Positions 44,471-56,696 are shown, counted from the first letter of the stretch. The stretch is 64,000 bases of DNA from JBFXCS01 sp050181915 (GCA_050181915.1 JBFXCS010000001.1:1054001-1118000), one strand, 5' to 3'. Numbers and translations are program-made. The notes: generated from the sequence alone by a model not told the origin.

Positions 44471-46057
44471 TCATCGTAGCGGCCGCACCAGCCGCGACAG
44501 GGCGCGCAGCTCGTGCATCTCGAAGGCCTGGGCGGCGGAGAGGTAGGCGATGGCGGCCGCCGCCACGGCGGTGCCCACCGACAGCAGCTGGGCGCCCAGG
44601 GACTGGCCGAGCGCGTCGTCGAGCACCCGCCACGACGCCCAGCCGAGCAGGGCGGCGATGGCGCTCGCCACGGCGCTGCGCATCACGCCGTCCAGGATCC
44701 ACTCGCGGTGCAGGCCGCCCAGCTCCCGCTCCACCATCCAGGTCAGGGCGATGAAGGTGACGATGCTGGCCAGGGAGGTCGCCAGCGGGATGCCGCCCGT
44801 GCCGAAGGGCTTGTAGAAGGCCGCGTCGAGGGCCACGTTCAGCAGCACGCCGAAGGCCGAGACCTTGGTGGCGAGCCACGGCAGCTGCAGGCTGAACAGC
44901 GCCCGGATCACCAGCAGGCTGGCCCCGTTGAAGGCCAGGCCGATGGCGAACATGAACAGGGCCTCGTTGGTGAGCGTGGTGCTCTGGGCGTCGAACTCCC
45001 CGCGCTCGTACACCAGCCGCACCATCGGCTCGGACAGCACCAGCAGGAACGCCGACGCCGGCAGCAGCATGAAGAAGATCTGCCGCAGGCCGTCGGCGAT
45101 CGTGTCGCGCATGCCCTCCCAGTCCTCGCGGGCGGCCAGGCGGGAGATGCTGGGGAACAGGACCGTCGAGATCGCGACGCTGAACATGCCCTGCGGCAGC
45201 AGGTAGAGGCGGAAGGCCGCGTCGATGGCGCGCACCGACTCGTCGCTCACCAGGCTGGCGAAGGCCCCGTCGATCACCAGGTTCACGTTGATGAGCCCCA
45301 GCCCCAGCGTGACGGGCAGCATCAGTATGAGCACCCGTTTGACGTACGGGTTGCCGAAGCCCAGCGACAGCGGGAACGGCCCGAGGCCCCGCAGCGAGGG
45401 CAGCAGCCACAGCAGCTGAGCGATGGTGCCCAGCACGATCGCCACGGCGTAGAAGGTGACCCGGTCGTCGTCGGCCACCAGCGGCGTCGCCACCAGCAGG
45501 GTGAAGATGATGACCACGTTCCACAGCACCGGCACGAAGGCCGTGGGGCCGAAGCGGTTGCCCGCCTGCAGCACCGCCGACACCAGGCCGGTCAGGCCCA
45601 GCAGCACCACGATCGGGAACATGATCTGGGAGAGCCGCACGAGGTCGTCCTGCAGGTCGTCCTCGAGGCCGGGGGCGAAGAGGGGCATCACCCACGGCGC
45701 GGTGACCACCGCGACCAGCGACAGCAGGCCCAGGCCGATGCTGATCATCCCCACGAGCGCCCCGGCCAGCCGGCGCGCCTCCGCGTGGCGGCCCTTCTCC
45801 TCGAGCTCGGTGAAGACCGGCAGGAAGGCCGCCGACAGGGCCGAGTCGGCCACCAGGCTGCGCAGCAGGTTCGGCACCTGGAAGGCGATCACGAAGGCCG
45901 CGATCGGCCCCTTGGTGCCGAAGAGGGCGGCCGCCAGGATCTCGCGCGCCAGCCCCGCCACGCGGCTCACGCCCGTCCAGACGGCGAACACGGCCGTGCT
46001 GCGGCCGATGCTTCGGTGGGCGCCTCCGGTGCGCGCTGCCGCGCGCCGTGCGCTCAT
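44471..46057 (-). CDS. murJ: Lipid II flippase MurJ
   Basis: MurJ flips lipid II across the cytoplasmic membrane for peptidoglycan synthesis. The 528-residue MOP-family protein has about 14 helices; VWTGVSRVAGLAREILAAALFGT and FQVPNLLRSLVADSALSAAFLPVF near the N-terminus are diagnostic. Divergent from rpsT across 65 bases; lepA follows after 4 bases. Confidence 0.95.
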   Translation of the reverse strand: MSARRAAARTGGAHRSIGRSTAVFAVWTGVSRVAGLAREILAAALFGTKGPIAAFVIAFQVPNLLRSLVADSALSAAFLPVFTELEEKGRHAEARRLAGALVGMISIGLGLLSLVAVVTAPWVMPLFAPGLEDDLQDDLVRLSQIMFPIVVLLGLTGLVSAVLQAGNRFGPTAFVPVLWNVVIIFTLLVATPLVADDDRVTFYAVAIVLGTIAQLLWLLPSLRGLGPFPLSLGFGNPYVKRVLILMLPVTLGLGLINVNLVIDGAFASLVSDESVRAIDAAFRLYLLPQGMFSVAISTVLFPSISRLAAREDWEGMRDTIADGLRQIFFMLLPASAFLLVLSEPMVRLVYERGEFDAQSTTLTNEALFMFAIGLAFNGASLLVIRALFSLQLPWLATKVSAFGVLLNVALDAAFYKPFGTGGIPLATSLASIVTFIALTWMVERELGGLHREWILDGVMRSAVASAIAALLGWASWRVLDDALGQSLGAQLLSVGTAVAAAAIAYLSAAQAFEMHELRALSRLVRPLR

Positions 46058-46122
46058 GGCTGGCCGTGTCCGGACAGGATCGCTACGATACCTCGCCGAT
46101 TCGACGACGGAGGACCGCCCGC

Positions 46123-46395
46123 GTGGCGAACATCAAGCAGCAGAAGAAGCGCAACCGCCGCTCGCTGGAGCAGCGCGACCGCAACCTGCGGTACCGCTCG
46201 ACCATCAAGACCCTGTTCCGGCGCCTGTCGGACGCCGCCGAGGCCGGCGAGGGCGACCAGATCGCGGCGCGCGCCCGTGAGCTGGAGCACCTCATCGACC
46301 GCGCCGCCGCTGAGGGCGTGATTCACGCCAACAACGCGGCACGCAAGAAGAGCCGCGTCGCCCGCATCGCCCAGAGGGTGACCACCACCGCCTAG
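46123..46395 (+). CDS. rpsT: 30S ribosomal protein S20
   Basis: S20 binds 16S rRNA early in small-subunit assembly. The 90-residue basic protein starts (GTG) MANIKQQKKRNRRSLEQR and has the family ending HANNAARKKSRVARIAQRV. GGAGG lies about eight bases upstream. A TACGAT -10-like element is at about 46084. The gene stands alone on the plus strand between divergent murJ and convergent holA; its TAG stop shares CTAG with the holA stop. Confidence 0.97.
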   Translation: MANIKQQKKRNRRSLEQRDRNLRYRSTIKTLFRRLSDAAEAGEGDQIAARARELEHLIDRAAAEGVIHANNAARKKSRVARIAQRVTTTA

Positions 46396-47468
46396 CGTCC
46401 CTCCGGCGCCGGCGTCCCGCCGCGCGCCAGGGCGATGAGGTCGCGGGCGGCGCTCTCGAGCACCAGCCGCTCGCCGTCGTCGCGGGTGCGGCCCAGCTCG
46501 CGCAGGGCCGACACCCGCAGGTCGAGTTCCAGCGCCGCCAGGCGGGCCACCGCCCGCTCGGCCGCGCCCGCCGGCAGGGACTGCGCCTGCTCGGCGAGCT
46601 TCCGCGCCGGGAAGCCCCCCACGCCGGTCACGCGCGCGGCGTCCTCCGTCGACGGCCGGCCCGGCAGGGCCTGCACGCGGGCGAGGCGGCGGAAGTGGTT
46701 GGTCAGCTGCACCTGCACCACGATCGGCGCGACCGGATCGTCGCCGGTGGCGAGGTCCTGCAGCACGTCGTAGGCCGCGGCGGCGTCGCCCCGCACCAGG
46801 GCGTCCGAGAGCTCGTAGGTCTTCGCGTCCGGGTGCCGCGGCACCAGCGCGTCGACCATCTCGTTGCCCACCGGCTCGCCGTCGGCGTAGGCCGCCAGCT
46901 TCTCGGCCTCGCGGCTCAGCTCCATCGCCACGACGCCGCTGCGCCGCGCGTCGGGCCGGTCGACCATCACCCGCTCCACCACGCGCCGCGCCACGGCCGC
47001 GCTCACGCGCCCGCCGGCCCGGTCGACCTCCCTGGCGACGTGGTTCGCGAACCACTTGGCGCGATCGCGCGGCTTGTCCTTGGGGTCGGGGCCGTAGTGC
47101 AGCACGGAGCCGGCCTCGGCCACCGCGGCGCCCAGCTTCGGCGTCACGGCCCCGGCCGCGATCAGGGTGAGGCAGGTCTGGGGGTTCGGCGCCCCCAGGT
47201 AGGCCACCACGGCCGCCGCGTCCGCCGCCTTCCACTCGTCGGCGCCCTCCACCAGCACCAGCCGCAGCCCGCCGAAGGAGAGGGCCTCGCAGATCGCCAC
47301 GACGTCCTCGCCCGAGGTCTCGGCGGCGCGCAGCCGCTCGGGGGGCATGCCCCCCTCGCGCTGCACCCGCGCCGCCAGGCGCGCCACGGCGCGGTCGACG
47401 GTCGCGCGGTCCTCCCCCCAGATCGCGTAGGCGGGCCTGAGGGGCTCGGGTGGCTGCCGGGTCGTCAT
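46392..47468 (-). CDS. holA: DNA polymerase III subunit delta (HolA)
   Basis: HolA is part of the clamp loader, opening the beta clamp. The 358-residue protein has the N-terminal AYAIWGEDRATVDRAVARL and the middle DRAGGRVSAAVARRVVERVM, EAEKLAAYADG and C-terminal helical domain typical of delta. It lies 12 bases after comEC and convergent with rpsT, the order found in most bacteria. Confidence 0.92.
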   Translation of the reverse strand: MTTRQPPEPLRPAYAIWGEDRATVDRAVARLAARVQREGGMPPERLRAAETSGEDVVAICEALSFGGLRLVLVEGADEWKAADAAAVVAYLGAPNPQTCLTLIAAGAVTPKLGAAVAEAGSVLHYGPDPKDKPRDRAKWFANHVAREVDRAGGRVSAAVARRVVERVMVDRPDARRSGVVAMELSREAEKLAAYADGEPVGNEMVDALVPRHPDAKTYELSDALVRGDAAAAYDVLQDLATGDDPVAPIVVQVQLTNHFRRLARVQALPGRPSTEDAARVTGVGGFPARKLAEQAQSLPAGAAERAVARLAALELDLRVSALRELGRTRDDGERLVLESAARDLIALARGGTPAPEGR

Positions 47469-47480
47469 GACCGCGACACG

Positions 47481-49850
47481 CTACCGCCCCGGCTGGACGA
47501 CGACCCTCCCGTCGGGGGCCGAGACGGTCAGGTCGCCCGACAGATCCGTGCGCCACACCAGGGCTCCGGCGGCCGCGAGGGTCGCCAGGGTGTCGGCGCG
47601 GGGGTGGCGGAAGGGGTTGCCCTCCCCCACCGGCACCAGCGCCACGGCGGGGCGCAGGCGGTCGAGGACGGGCGCCAGGCCGGGATCCTCCGATCCGTGG
47701 TGCGAGACCTTGAGCACCTCCACCGGGCGCAGCGGCAGGCGGGCCAGGGCGTCGCTCTCGGCGTCGGCGGTCAGCAGCACGTCGAGGGCGCCGGCGCTGG
47801 CCAGCGCGACCATGCTGTAGGGGTTCGGGTCGGCCCCGGCCGGTCGCGGCACCGCCGGCGACAGGACGCGCAGGCTCCAGCGGCCCACCGGCACGCGCGT
47901 GCCGGCCCGGTACTCGCGCACCGGCACGCCCCGCTCGCGCGCGGCCCTCAGCACCCGCAGGGCCGCCGGCGGGAACCCGTCGGCCGGCTCGAGTGGCGCC
48001 AGCAGCACCCCCACCGGGATGTGGTCGATGACGTCGGCCGCGCCTCCCAGGTGATCGAGCGAGTCGTGGGTGAGGACCAGCACGTCCAGGCGGCGCACCC
48101 CCAGCCGCGCCAGCGCCCGCCGCGCCGGCGACGGGCCCGACGCGGCCGGGGGCCCGGCGTCGACCAGCGCCGCGGCGCCCTCGGGGCTGCGCAGCAGGTG
48201 GGCGTCGCCCTGGCCCACGTCGAGCGTGGTGAGGGCGGGCGAGGCGGGCCACGGCGGCGGCGGACCCGGGCGGGGGAGGACCCAGCCGGCGGCGACCAGC
48301 GCCGCCGCGAGCGTCGCCAGGGCCCGCCACGGCAGGGCGCGCGCCCGCGCGGCCGCACCCGGCTCCCTCAGCCGCTCGGCGAGGACCGGCGCCGCCGCCG
48401 GCGCCAGCAGCGCCACCGCGACCCAGCCGGGGAGGTCGACCGCGGCGCCGGGGACGGCGGCCGCCAGGCGGGCGGCGCCCAGCAGCAGCGCCGCCCCCGC
48501 TCCGGCCGGCCAGGCGAGCGCCACGCCGGCGGCGGGCAGCACGGCGCCCGCCGCGATGCCCGCCAGCGCCAGCACCACCACCGGCGCCGCCACCGGCACC
48601 GCCGCCACGTTCAGCAGCAGGCCGGCCAGCGACAGGCGGCCGAAGTGCCACACCAGCACGGGCGCCGTCGCCAGCCCGGCGGCCGCGGCCATCGCCGCGA
48701 GGTCGGCCACGCGGCCCGGCAGCCAGCCGCGCAGCCGGGCGGCCAGCACCGGGGCGATCGCGAACAGCCCGGCGACGGCCGCGAAGGAGAGCTGCAGCCC
48801 CGGATCGTGCAGGGCGCGCGGCTGGTGGGCCAGGATCGCCGCCAGGCCGGCCAGGAGCAGGTACCAGCGCTCGCGCGGCGCCGCCAGCAGCTCGGCGGCG
48901 AGGCCCAGGCCGCCGACGATGCCCGCCCGGGCCACCGACGCGCCGCCGTCGCACGCCAGGCAGTAGGCGGTCATCACCGCCGCCGCGGCGGCCACCCGGG
49001 CGCGCCGCCCCACCCCCAGCGCCGCCAGCAGTGCCATCGCCGCCAGCGCCACCACGGTGACGTTCTGGCCCGAGACCGCCAGGAGGTGCCAGAGGCCGGA
49101 GTCGCGGAAGGCGTCCTCCGCGTCCTCGGACAGGCCGGTGGCCCCGCCGAGCGCCATGCCGCGCACCAGTACGGCGACGTCCCCGGACAGGCCGGCCCCC
49201 GCGTTCCTCCCGGCCCAGACCCGCCACCGGTCGCGCAGCCCGGCCAGGCCGCCGCGCCGCCCCTGCGGCCGCATCGCCTCGGGCGACATGCGCGCGGCGA
49301 TGCCCTGCCGCTCCAGCCACCCGGCCCACCACGACGGCGCGGTGGGCCCCGCCGCGGGCCGCAGGCGCCCGGTCACGCGCAATCGCGTCCCGAGCGCGGG
49401 CGCCCCGGCGGGGGCGTCGTCCAGGTCGAGCAGCACCCCCGCCCCGGCGGGCACCTCGGAGCCGTCCTCCACCCGCAGCCGCTCGGCCCGCGCGCGCACC
49501 CGCGACCCTCCCCGGCCGTCCGGCGCCGCCGGCGCGTCGACCACCACCGTCCCGGAGGCCCGCGCCGGCAGATCCAGGCGCGGCGGGGCCGTCGCCTCCA
49601 GGCGCGCCCCGCCCCAGGCCAGGCCGGCCAGCGTCGCGGTGGCCGCCAGCGCCGCCAGGGCGGGCGCGGCCCGCCCGCCGCGCGCCAGCCAGGCCGCCGC
49701 CAGCCCCGCCGCCCCCGTCGCGGCGGCCGCGGGCGCCACCGGCACCGCCACGGCTAGGTCCGCCGCGAGGCCGGCGCAGAAGGCCGCCAGCACGGCGTGG
49801 GGCGCGAAGCGGAGGCGGGCGGGCGCGCGGCGATGGACGGCGGCGGCCAT
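47481..49850 (-). CDS. comEC: ComEC/Rec2 DNA uptake channel
   Basis: ComEC forms the inner-membrane channel for transforming DNA. The 789-residue protein has an N-terminal OB-like domain, the multi-helix competence domain (LWHLLAVSGQNVTVVAL at about 255) and a C-terminal metallo-beta-lactamase domain (LDVGQGDAHLL, LTHDSLDHLGG, KVSHHGSED). The usual HSDxDH is HDSLDH. Full length and intact motifs suggest function. Its usual partner comEA is 3.6 kb upstream, separated by ftsH and an MFS gene. Confidence 0.94.
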   Translation of the reverse strand: MAAAVHRRAPARLRFAPHAVLAAFCAGLAADLAVAVPVAPAAAATGAAGLAAAWLARGGRAAPALAALAATATLAGLAWGGARLEATAPPRLDLPARASGTVVVDAPAAPDGRGGSRVRARAERLRVEDGSEVPAGAGVLLDLDDAPAGAPALGTRLRVTGRLRPAAGPTAPSWWAGWLERQGIAARMSPEAMRPQGRRGGLAGLRDRWRVWAGRNAGAGLSGDVAVLVRGMALGGATGLSEDAEDAFRDSGLWHLLAVSGQNVTVVALAAMALLAALGVGRRARVAAAAAVMTAYCLACDGGASVARAGIVGGLGLAAELLAAPRERWYLLLAGLAAILAHQPRALHDPGLQLSFAAVAGLFAIAPVLAARLRGWLPGRVADLAAMAAAAGLATAPVLVWHFGRLSLAGLLLNVAAVPVAAPVVVLALAGIAAGAVLPAAGVALAWPAGAGAALLLGAARLAAAVPGAAVDLPGWVAVALLAPAAAPVLAERLREPGAAARARALPWRALATLAAALVAAGWVLPRPGPPPPWPASPALTTLDVGQGDAHLLRSPEGAAALVDAGPPAASGPSPARRALARLGVRRLDVLVLTHDSLDHLGGAADVIDHIPVGVLLAPLEPADGFPPAALRVLRAARERGVPVREYRAGTRVPVGRWSLRVLSPAVPRPAGADPNPYSMVALASAGALDVLLTADAESDALARLPLRPVEVLKVSHHGSEDPGLAPVLDRLRPAVALVPVGEGNPFRHPRADTLATLAAAGALVWRTDLSGDLTVSAPDGRVVVQPGR

Positions 49851-49940
49851 CGCCCCACGCTAGGAGCGCCGCGCGCACGCGACCGCGCGCCTTTGTGCCG
49901 CCGGGCGGGCGGAACCGTGCCGGCGCTAGTGTCGTGTCAG

Positions 49941-51389
49941 ATGGCCACGATCCCGCGCCAGGCCCCGCTCGCACCGGGACGGGGACGGCGCCGGGCGATC
50001 CTCGCCATCTGCTGCCTGAGCCTGTTCCTGGTGGGCATGGACGTGACGATCGTGAACGTCGCGCTGCCGTCGATGAGGGCCGACCTGGGCGCGTCGGTGT
50101 CGGAGCTGCAGTGGACGATCGACGCCTACACCCTGGTGGTGGGCAGCCTGCTGATGCTGTCGGCGTCGATCGGCGACCGGCTGGGGCGCCGGCGCGTCTT
50201 CTGCGTGGGCATCGTGGTCTTCACCGCAGGATCGCTGCTGTGCGCGCTGGCGCCCTCGACCGGCCTGCTGTTCGCCGCCCGGGTGATCCAGGCGATCGGC
50301 GGATCCATGCTCAACCCGATCGCGATGGGGATCATCCGCACCACCTTCACCGACCCGCGCGAGCGCGCCCGGGCGATCGGCGTGTGGGGCGCGGTGTTCG
50401 GCATCAGCCTCGCCGTGGGGCCGGTGCTGGGCGGCGCGCTCACCGACGGGGGCGACTGGCGGGCCATCTTCTGGGTGAACGTGCCCGTCGGGGCGGTCGC
50501 CCTGGCCCTGACGCTGCGCTACGTCCCCGAGTCGCGCGCGGCGCGGGCGCGGCGCCTCGACCCGGTGGGCCAGGTGCTGATGATCGGCTGGCTCGCCGCG
50601 CTGCTCTTCGCGATCATCGAGGCGCCGGAGGCGGGCTGGGCGTCCCTCCGGACCATCGCCCTGTTCGCGCTCGGCGCGGTGCTGATCGCCCTGCTCGTCG
50701 CCCATGAGCTGCGCCACGACGAGCCGCTGCTGGAGGTGCGTGCCTTCCGCAGCGTCCCCTTCTCGGGCGCGACCCTCGCCGCCGTCTGCGCGCTGCTCGC
50801 GATGGGCGGCTTCCTGTTCCTCAACTCGATCTACCTGCAGGACGCCCGCGGCATGTCGCCGCTCGAGGCCGGCCTCCTGACCCTGCCGATGGCGGCCACC
50901 ATGATGATCGTGTCGCCCCTGTCGGGGCGCCTCGTGGGGCGCTACGGCGCGCGGCCCTCGGTGGTGGTCGCGGGCATCGCGATGCTCGCCGGAGGGGCGA
51001 TGCTGGTGGGCGTCTCGGCCACCACGCCGATCCCCTGGCTGGCGGGCGCCTACATCCTGATCGGCGCCGGTCACGGCCTCGCCCAGCCGCCGATCACCCA
51101 GACCGCGGTGTCGGGCCTGCCGCCCGATCAGGCGGGCGTGGCGGCGAGCATCGCCAGCACCAGCCGCCAGCTCGGCGTGTCGCTGGGAGTCGCGATCGTC
51201 GGCTCCGTGGCCGTCTCCCACGCGAGGGACCCCGCGGCCATCGCCACGGCCACCCACGCCGGGTGGTGGATCATCGCGGGCTGCGGCGCCGTGCTCGCCG
51301 GCCTGGGCCTCACCGCCATGGGGCGGCCCCGCGGCGGCCGCACCGTCGCCGAGCCGATCGTCCTGGAGGGCGCCCCCCGCCCGGCCTGA
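49941..51389 (+). CDS. MFS exporter, DHA2 (EmrB/QacA) family
   Basis: This 482-residue, 14-helix exporter starts MATIPRQAPLAPGRGRRR, then helix 1 SLFLVGMDVTIVNVALPSM, motif A ASIGDRLGRRRVF, and motif C-like VFGISLAVGPVLGGAL. Upstream sequence CTAGTGTCGTGTCAG resembles the start of the MITE terminal repeat and lacks a ribosome-binding site. It is alone on the plus strand, inserted between comEC and ftsH, with 8 bases to the convergent ftsH end. Substrate unknown. Confidence 0.92.
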   Translation: MATIPRQAPLAPGRGRRRAILAICCLSLFLVGMDVTIVNVALPSMRADLGASVSELQWTIDAYTLVVGSLLMLSASIGDRLGRRRVFCVGIVVFTAGSLLCALAPSTGLLFAARVIQAIGGSMLNPIAMGIIRTTFTDPRERARAIGVWGAVFGISLAVGPVLGGALTDGGDWRAIFWVNVPVGAVALALTLRYVPESRAARARRLDPVGQVLMIGWLAALLFAIIEAPEAGWASLRTIALFALGAVLIALLVAHELRHDEPLLEVRAFRSVPFSGATLAAVCALLAMGGFLFLNSIYLQDARGMSPLEAGLLTLPMAATMMIVSPLSGRLVGRYGARPSVVVAGIAMLAGGAMLVGVSATTPIPWLAGAYILIGAGHGLAQPPITQTAVSGLPPDQAGVAASIASTSRQLGVSLGVAIVGSVAVSHARDPAAIATATHAGWWIIAGCGAVLAGLGLTAMGRPRGGRTVAEPIVLEGAPRPA

Positions 51390-51397
51390 GCTGCTGC

Positions 51398-53329
<1,932 letters not shown>

Positions 53330-53455
53330 CCGGGGCCTCTCTCCGACCGGCGGACGGCTCTGCCACCGTCCTCGTTACAGCCAGGATAGACGAACCTCGG
53401 CCGGATCGGTCGCGGATCCGGGCGCGGCGGTCGCGCGGGAGCATGCGGGCGCCCG

Positions 53456-54070
53456 TCACGGGACGACGTGTGGCCGCAGCGCCTCGAGCCGCGCCGGCCC
53501 GATGCCCGGCACCTCGAGCAGCTGGTCGACCGAGCCGAAGCCGCCGTTGGAGTCGCGCCACGCGACGATGCGCCCGGCGATCGCCGGGCCGATGCCGTCG
53601 AGCGCCTCGAGCTGGTCGGTCGTCGCCGACGACAGGCTGATCGGGGCGCCGGGCGCCGCCGATGCGGGCGCCGGCCCGTCGCCCGCGGCGCCGGCCGCCG
53701 CCCGGGGCGGCACCCGCACCTGCTGGCCGTCCTGCACCGGCGCGGCCAGGTTGAGGGCGGAGGTGTCGGCGCGCCGGGTGGGGCCGCCGGCCTCGCGGAC
53801 GGCCTCGATCACCCGGGCGCCAGGGGCGAGCTCGTAGACGCCGGGGTCGCGCACCTCGCCGGCCACGTGCACGAGCAACGGGACCTCGGCGGCGGCGGGC
53901 CCGTCGCCGGCCGGCGCCGCGAGGGCGGCGGGCGCCGTGGGGGAGGTGGCGGACGGCTGGCCCCCTCCCCCGTCGCCGCCGGCGACCCTGACGGCCACCA
54001 GCGCGAGCGCCACCGCCGCGGCGATGTACGCCCAGCCGGAGCGGCGCAGCCATGGGAGCAGTCGATCCAT
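53456..54070 (-). CDS. comEA: ComEA, DNA-binding competence protein
   Basis: ComEA binds incoming DNA outside the membrane. The 204-residue protein has one N-terminal transmembrane helix (about 10-30), a Gly/Ser/Pro/Ala linker, an SLBB domain (VHVAGEVRDPGVYELAPGARV) and a C-terminal helix-hairpin-helix pair (LEALDGIGPAIAGRIVAWR, LLEVPGIGPARLEAL). It lies between leuS and ftsH on the minus strand; comEC, normally adjacent, is displaced. Confidence 0.93.
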   Translation of the reverse strand: MDRLLPWLRRSGWAYIAAAVALALVAVRVAGGDGGGGQPSATSPTAPAALAAPAGDGPAAAEVPLLVHVAGEVRDPGVYELAPGARVIEAVREAGGPTRRADTSALNLAAPVQDGQQVRVPPRAAAGAAGDGPAPASAAPGAPISLSSATTDQLEALDGIGPAIAGRIVAWRDSNGGFGSVDQLLEVPGIGPARLEALRPHVVP

Positions 54071-54161
54071 GCACCGAGGCTAGGAGCCCCCGGCGCGCGG
54101 ATGGCGCGCGGATCGTGCCGCCGGCGTGCCGTCCGCGCGACGGCGGCGGCGCGGGACCGCC

Positions 54162-56696
54162 CTACTTCACCACCAGGTTGACCAGCCGGCCGGGCACGAC
54201 CACCTCGCGGACGACCTCGCGGCCGTCGACCGCCGCCCGCACCTTCGGCAGCTCCCGCGCCCGGGTCAGCACCGTCGCCTGGTCGGCGTCCGCGGCGATC
54301 TCGAGCCGGTCGCGCAGCTTGCCGTTGACCTGCACCACCACCGTCACCGTGTCCTGCACCAGGAAGGCCGGGTCCGCGACGGGCCAGGGCTCGCGCCACA
54401 GGGCCCCGCCGCCCAGCGCCTCCCACAGCTCGCAGGTGATGTGCGGCGCGAACGGGAAGAGCAGCGACACGGCGCTCTGCGCGGCGTAGCGCAGCGCGCC
54501 CGCCCCGGCCTCGTCGTCCAGGCGCCTCTCCGACTGCGCCCTGGTGGCCGCGTTCAGCAGCTCCTGGATGGCGGAGATGGCGGTGTGGAACGAGAACCGC
54601 TCGCCGATGTCGTCGCTGACCTTGGCGATGGTGCGCTCGGTGCGGCGCACCAGGTCGAGGGCCTCGGAGCCGGGGTCGAGCGACGACGCGTCCGGTCGCG
54701 GGGCCAGCGGCCCGGCGGGCAGGCCGCCCACCAGGCGCCACAGGCGGTCGAGGAAGCGGCGCTGCCCCTCGACGGCGCGGTCGCTCCACTCCACGTCGTC
54801 GGCGGCGGGGCCCATGAACATCACGTAGAGGCGCAGGGTGTCCGCGCCGAGCCGGCCCAGCAGCTCGTCCGGCGCGACCACGTTCCCCTTGCTCTTGCTC
54901 ATCTTCGCGCCGTCGCGGTGGATCATCCCCTGGGTGAAGAGGCGCGCGAAGGGCTCGTCGGCGCTCAGGAACCCCTGGTCGTGCAGCACCTTGGTGAAGA
55001 AGCGCGCGTAGAGCAGGTGCAGGATCGCGTGCTCGATGCCGCCGATGTACTGGTCGACCGGGAACCAGTAGTCGAGCACCTCGCGCTCGAAGGGGGCGCC
55101 CGTCAGGTGCGGGGCGGTGTAGCGCATGAAGTACCAGGAGGAGTCGACGAAGGTGTCCATGGTGTCGGTCTCGCGCCGGGCGGGGCCGCCGCAGGACGGG
55201 CAGGTCGTGCGCACGAACTCGTCCACCGCGGCGATGGGGCTGCGCCCCTTCGGCGCGTAGTCGTCGACCTCGGGCAGCAGCACCGGCAGCCGGTCCTCGG
55301 GCACCGGCACCGCGCCGCAGTCGCCCTCGCAGTACACGATCGGGATCGGCGCGCCCCAGTAGCGCTGGCGCGAGATGAGCCAGTCGCGCAGCCGGTAGCC
55401 CACCGTGGCCTCGCCCAGGTCGCGCTCGGCGAGCCAGGCCGAGATCGCGCGCTTGGCCTCCGGGACGGCGAGGCCGTCGAGGAAGCCGGAGTTGACCACC
55501 ACCCCGTCCCCGGGCTCGGCCTCCTCGACCGGCGCGGAGGGATCGTCGCCCGGCCGGCCGATGACCCGCCGCACCGGCAGGTCGTGGGCGCGGGCGAAGT
55601 CGAAGTCGCGCTCGTCGTGACCCGGCACCGCCATGATCGCGCCGGTGCCGTAGTCCATCAGCACGTAGTCGGCCACCCAGATCGGGATGGACTCGCCGTT
55701 GACCGGGTTGATGACGTGGCGGCCGGTGAAGACCCCCGTCTTGGGCCGGTCGGCGTCGCCGCGCTCGGCGGTCGAGGCGCGCGCGGCCGCCGCGGCGTAC
55801 TCCCGCACCGCCCGCTCCTGCGGACGGCCCTCGACCAGGTGCCCGACCAGCGGGTGCTCCGGCGCCAGCACGAAGAAGGTCGCGCCGAACAGGGTGTCCG
55901 GGCGGGTCGTGAAGACCGGGACGACCCGATCGGAGCCCTCCACCGAGAACACCACCCGCGCGCCCTCGGAGCGGCCGATCCAGTTGCGCTGCATCGTGAG
56001 CACACGCTCCGGCCACGAGACCAGCTCGTCCATGTCGTCCAGCAGGCGCTGGGCGTAGTCGGTGATGCGCAGGAACCACTGGGTGAGCTGGCGCAGCTCC
56101 ACCTCGTGGCCGCAGCGCTCGCAGCGGCCGTCCACGACCTGCTCGTTGGCGAGCACCGTCTGGTCGTTGGGGCACCAGTTGACGGCGGCCTCGCGCCGCT
56201 CCGCCAGCCCGGCCTCCCAGAAGCGCAGGAACAGCCACTGCGTCCACCGGTAGTACTCGGGGTCGCTGGTGGAGATCTCGGCGCTCCAGTCGAAGCTGAA
56301 GCCCAGCAGCTTGAGCTGCTCGCGGATGCGCCCGATGTTGCGGGCGATGACCTCGGCCGGGGGCTCGCCGGTGCGGATCGCGGCGTTCTCGGCCGGGAGG
56401 CCGAACGAGTCGTAGCCCATCGGGTGGAACACGGCCGCGCCGGTGCGGCGGCGGTGGTGCGCGATGACGTCCCCGAGGGTGTAGTTCTTGACGTGGCCCA
56501 TGTGGATCTCCCCCGACGGGTACGGGAGCATCTCCAGCACGTAGGCCTTGTCGCGGTCCGGGATCTCGGCCGTCTCGCCGTCGCGCGACAGCGGCTCGGC
56601 GCGGAACGCGTCCTCGGCCTCCCACGCGGCCTGCCACTTGGACTCGACGCGCGCCGGGTCGTACCGTTCCGGGAGGATCCGCGCGGGCGCCGACAT
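54162..56696 (-). CDS. leuS: Leucine-tRNA ligase
   Basis: Class I aminoacyl-tRNA synthetase charging tRNA-Leu, 844 residues. Visible: start MSAPARILPERYDPARVESKWQ, HIGH-type motif HMGHVKN (65-70), the CP1 editing domain (TRPDTLFGATFFVLAPEHPL), and KMSKSKGN near residue 595. Zinc-type cysteines appear at ERCGHE and CPSCGG. The chosen ATG lacks a ribosome-binding site and lies close to a GATACT -10-like sequence, so the mRNA may be leaderless. Divergent from the GNAT gene across 34 bases. Confidence 0.97.
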   Translation of the reverse strand: MSAPARILPERYDPARVESKWQAAWEAEDAFRAEPLSRDGETAEIPDRDKAYVLEMLPYPSGEIHMGHVKNYTLGDVIAHHRRRTGAAVFHPMGYDSFGLPAENAAIRTGEPPAEVIARNIGRIREQLKLLGFSFDWSAEISTSDPEYYRWTQWLFLRFWEAGLAERREAAVNWCPNDQTVLANEQVVDGRCERCGHEVELRQLTQWFLRITDYAQRLLDDMDELVSWPERVLTMQRNWIGRSEGARVVFSVEGSDRVVPVFTTRPDTLFGATFFVLAPEHPLVGHLVEGRPQERAVREYAAAAARASTAERGDADRPKTGVFTGRHVINPVNGESIPIWVADYVLMDYGTGAIMAVPGHDERDFDFARAHDLPVRRVIGRPGDDPSAPVEEAEPGDGVVVNSGFLDGLAVPEAKRAISAWLAERDLGEATVGYRLRDWLISRQRYWGAPIPIVYCEGDCGAVPVPEDRLPVLLPEVDDYAPKGRSPIAAVDEFVRTTCPSCGGPARRETDTMDTFVDSSWYFMRYTAPHLTGAPFEREVLDYWFPVDQYIGGIEHAILHLLYARFFTKVLHDQGFLSADEPFARLFTQGMIHRDGAKMSKSKGNVVAPDELLGRLGADTLRLYVMFMGPAADDVEWSDRAVEGQRRFLDRLWRLVGGLPAGPLAPRPDASSLDPGSEALDLVRRTERTIAKVSDDIGERFSFHTAISAIQELLNAATRAQSERRLDDEAGAGALRYAAQSAVSLLFPFAPHITCELWEALGGGALWREPWPVADPAFLVQDTVTVVVQVNGKLRDRLEIAADADQATVLTRARELPKVRAAVDGREVVREVVVPGRLVNLVVK

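Noticed and set aside
46054..49974. Minus-strand open frame of about 1,300 codons over murJ-rpsT-holA-comEC
   Set aside because: It is out of frame with holA and comEC, both of which have complete family motifs; the product is low-complexity.
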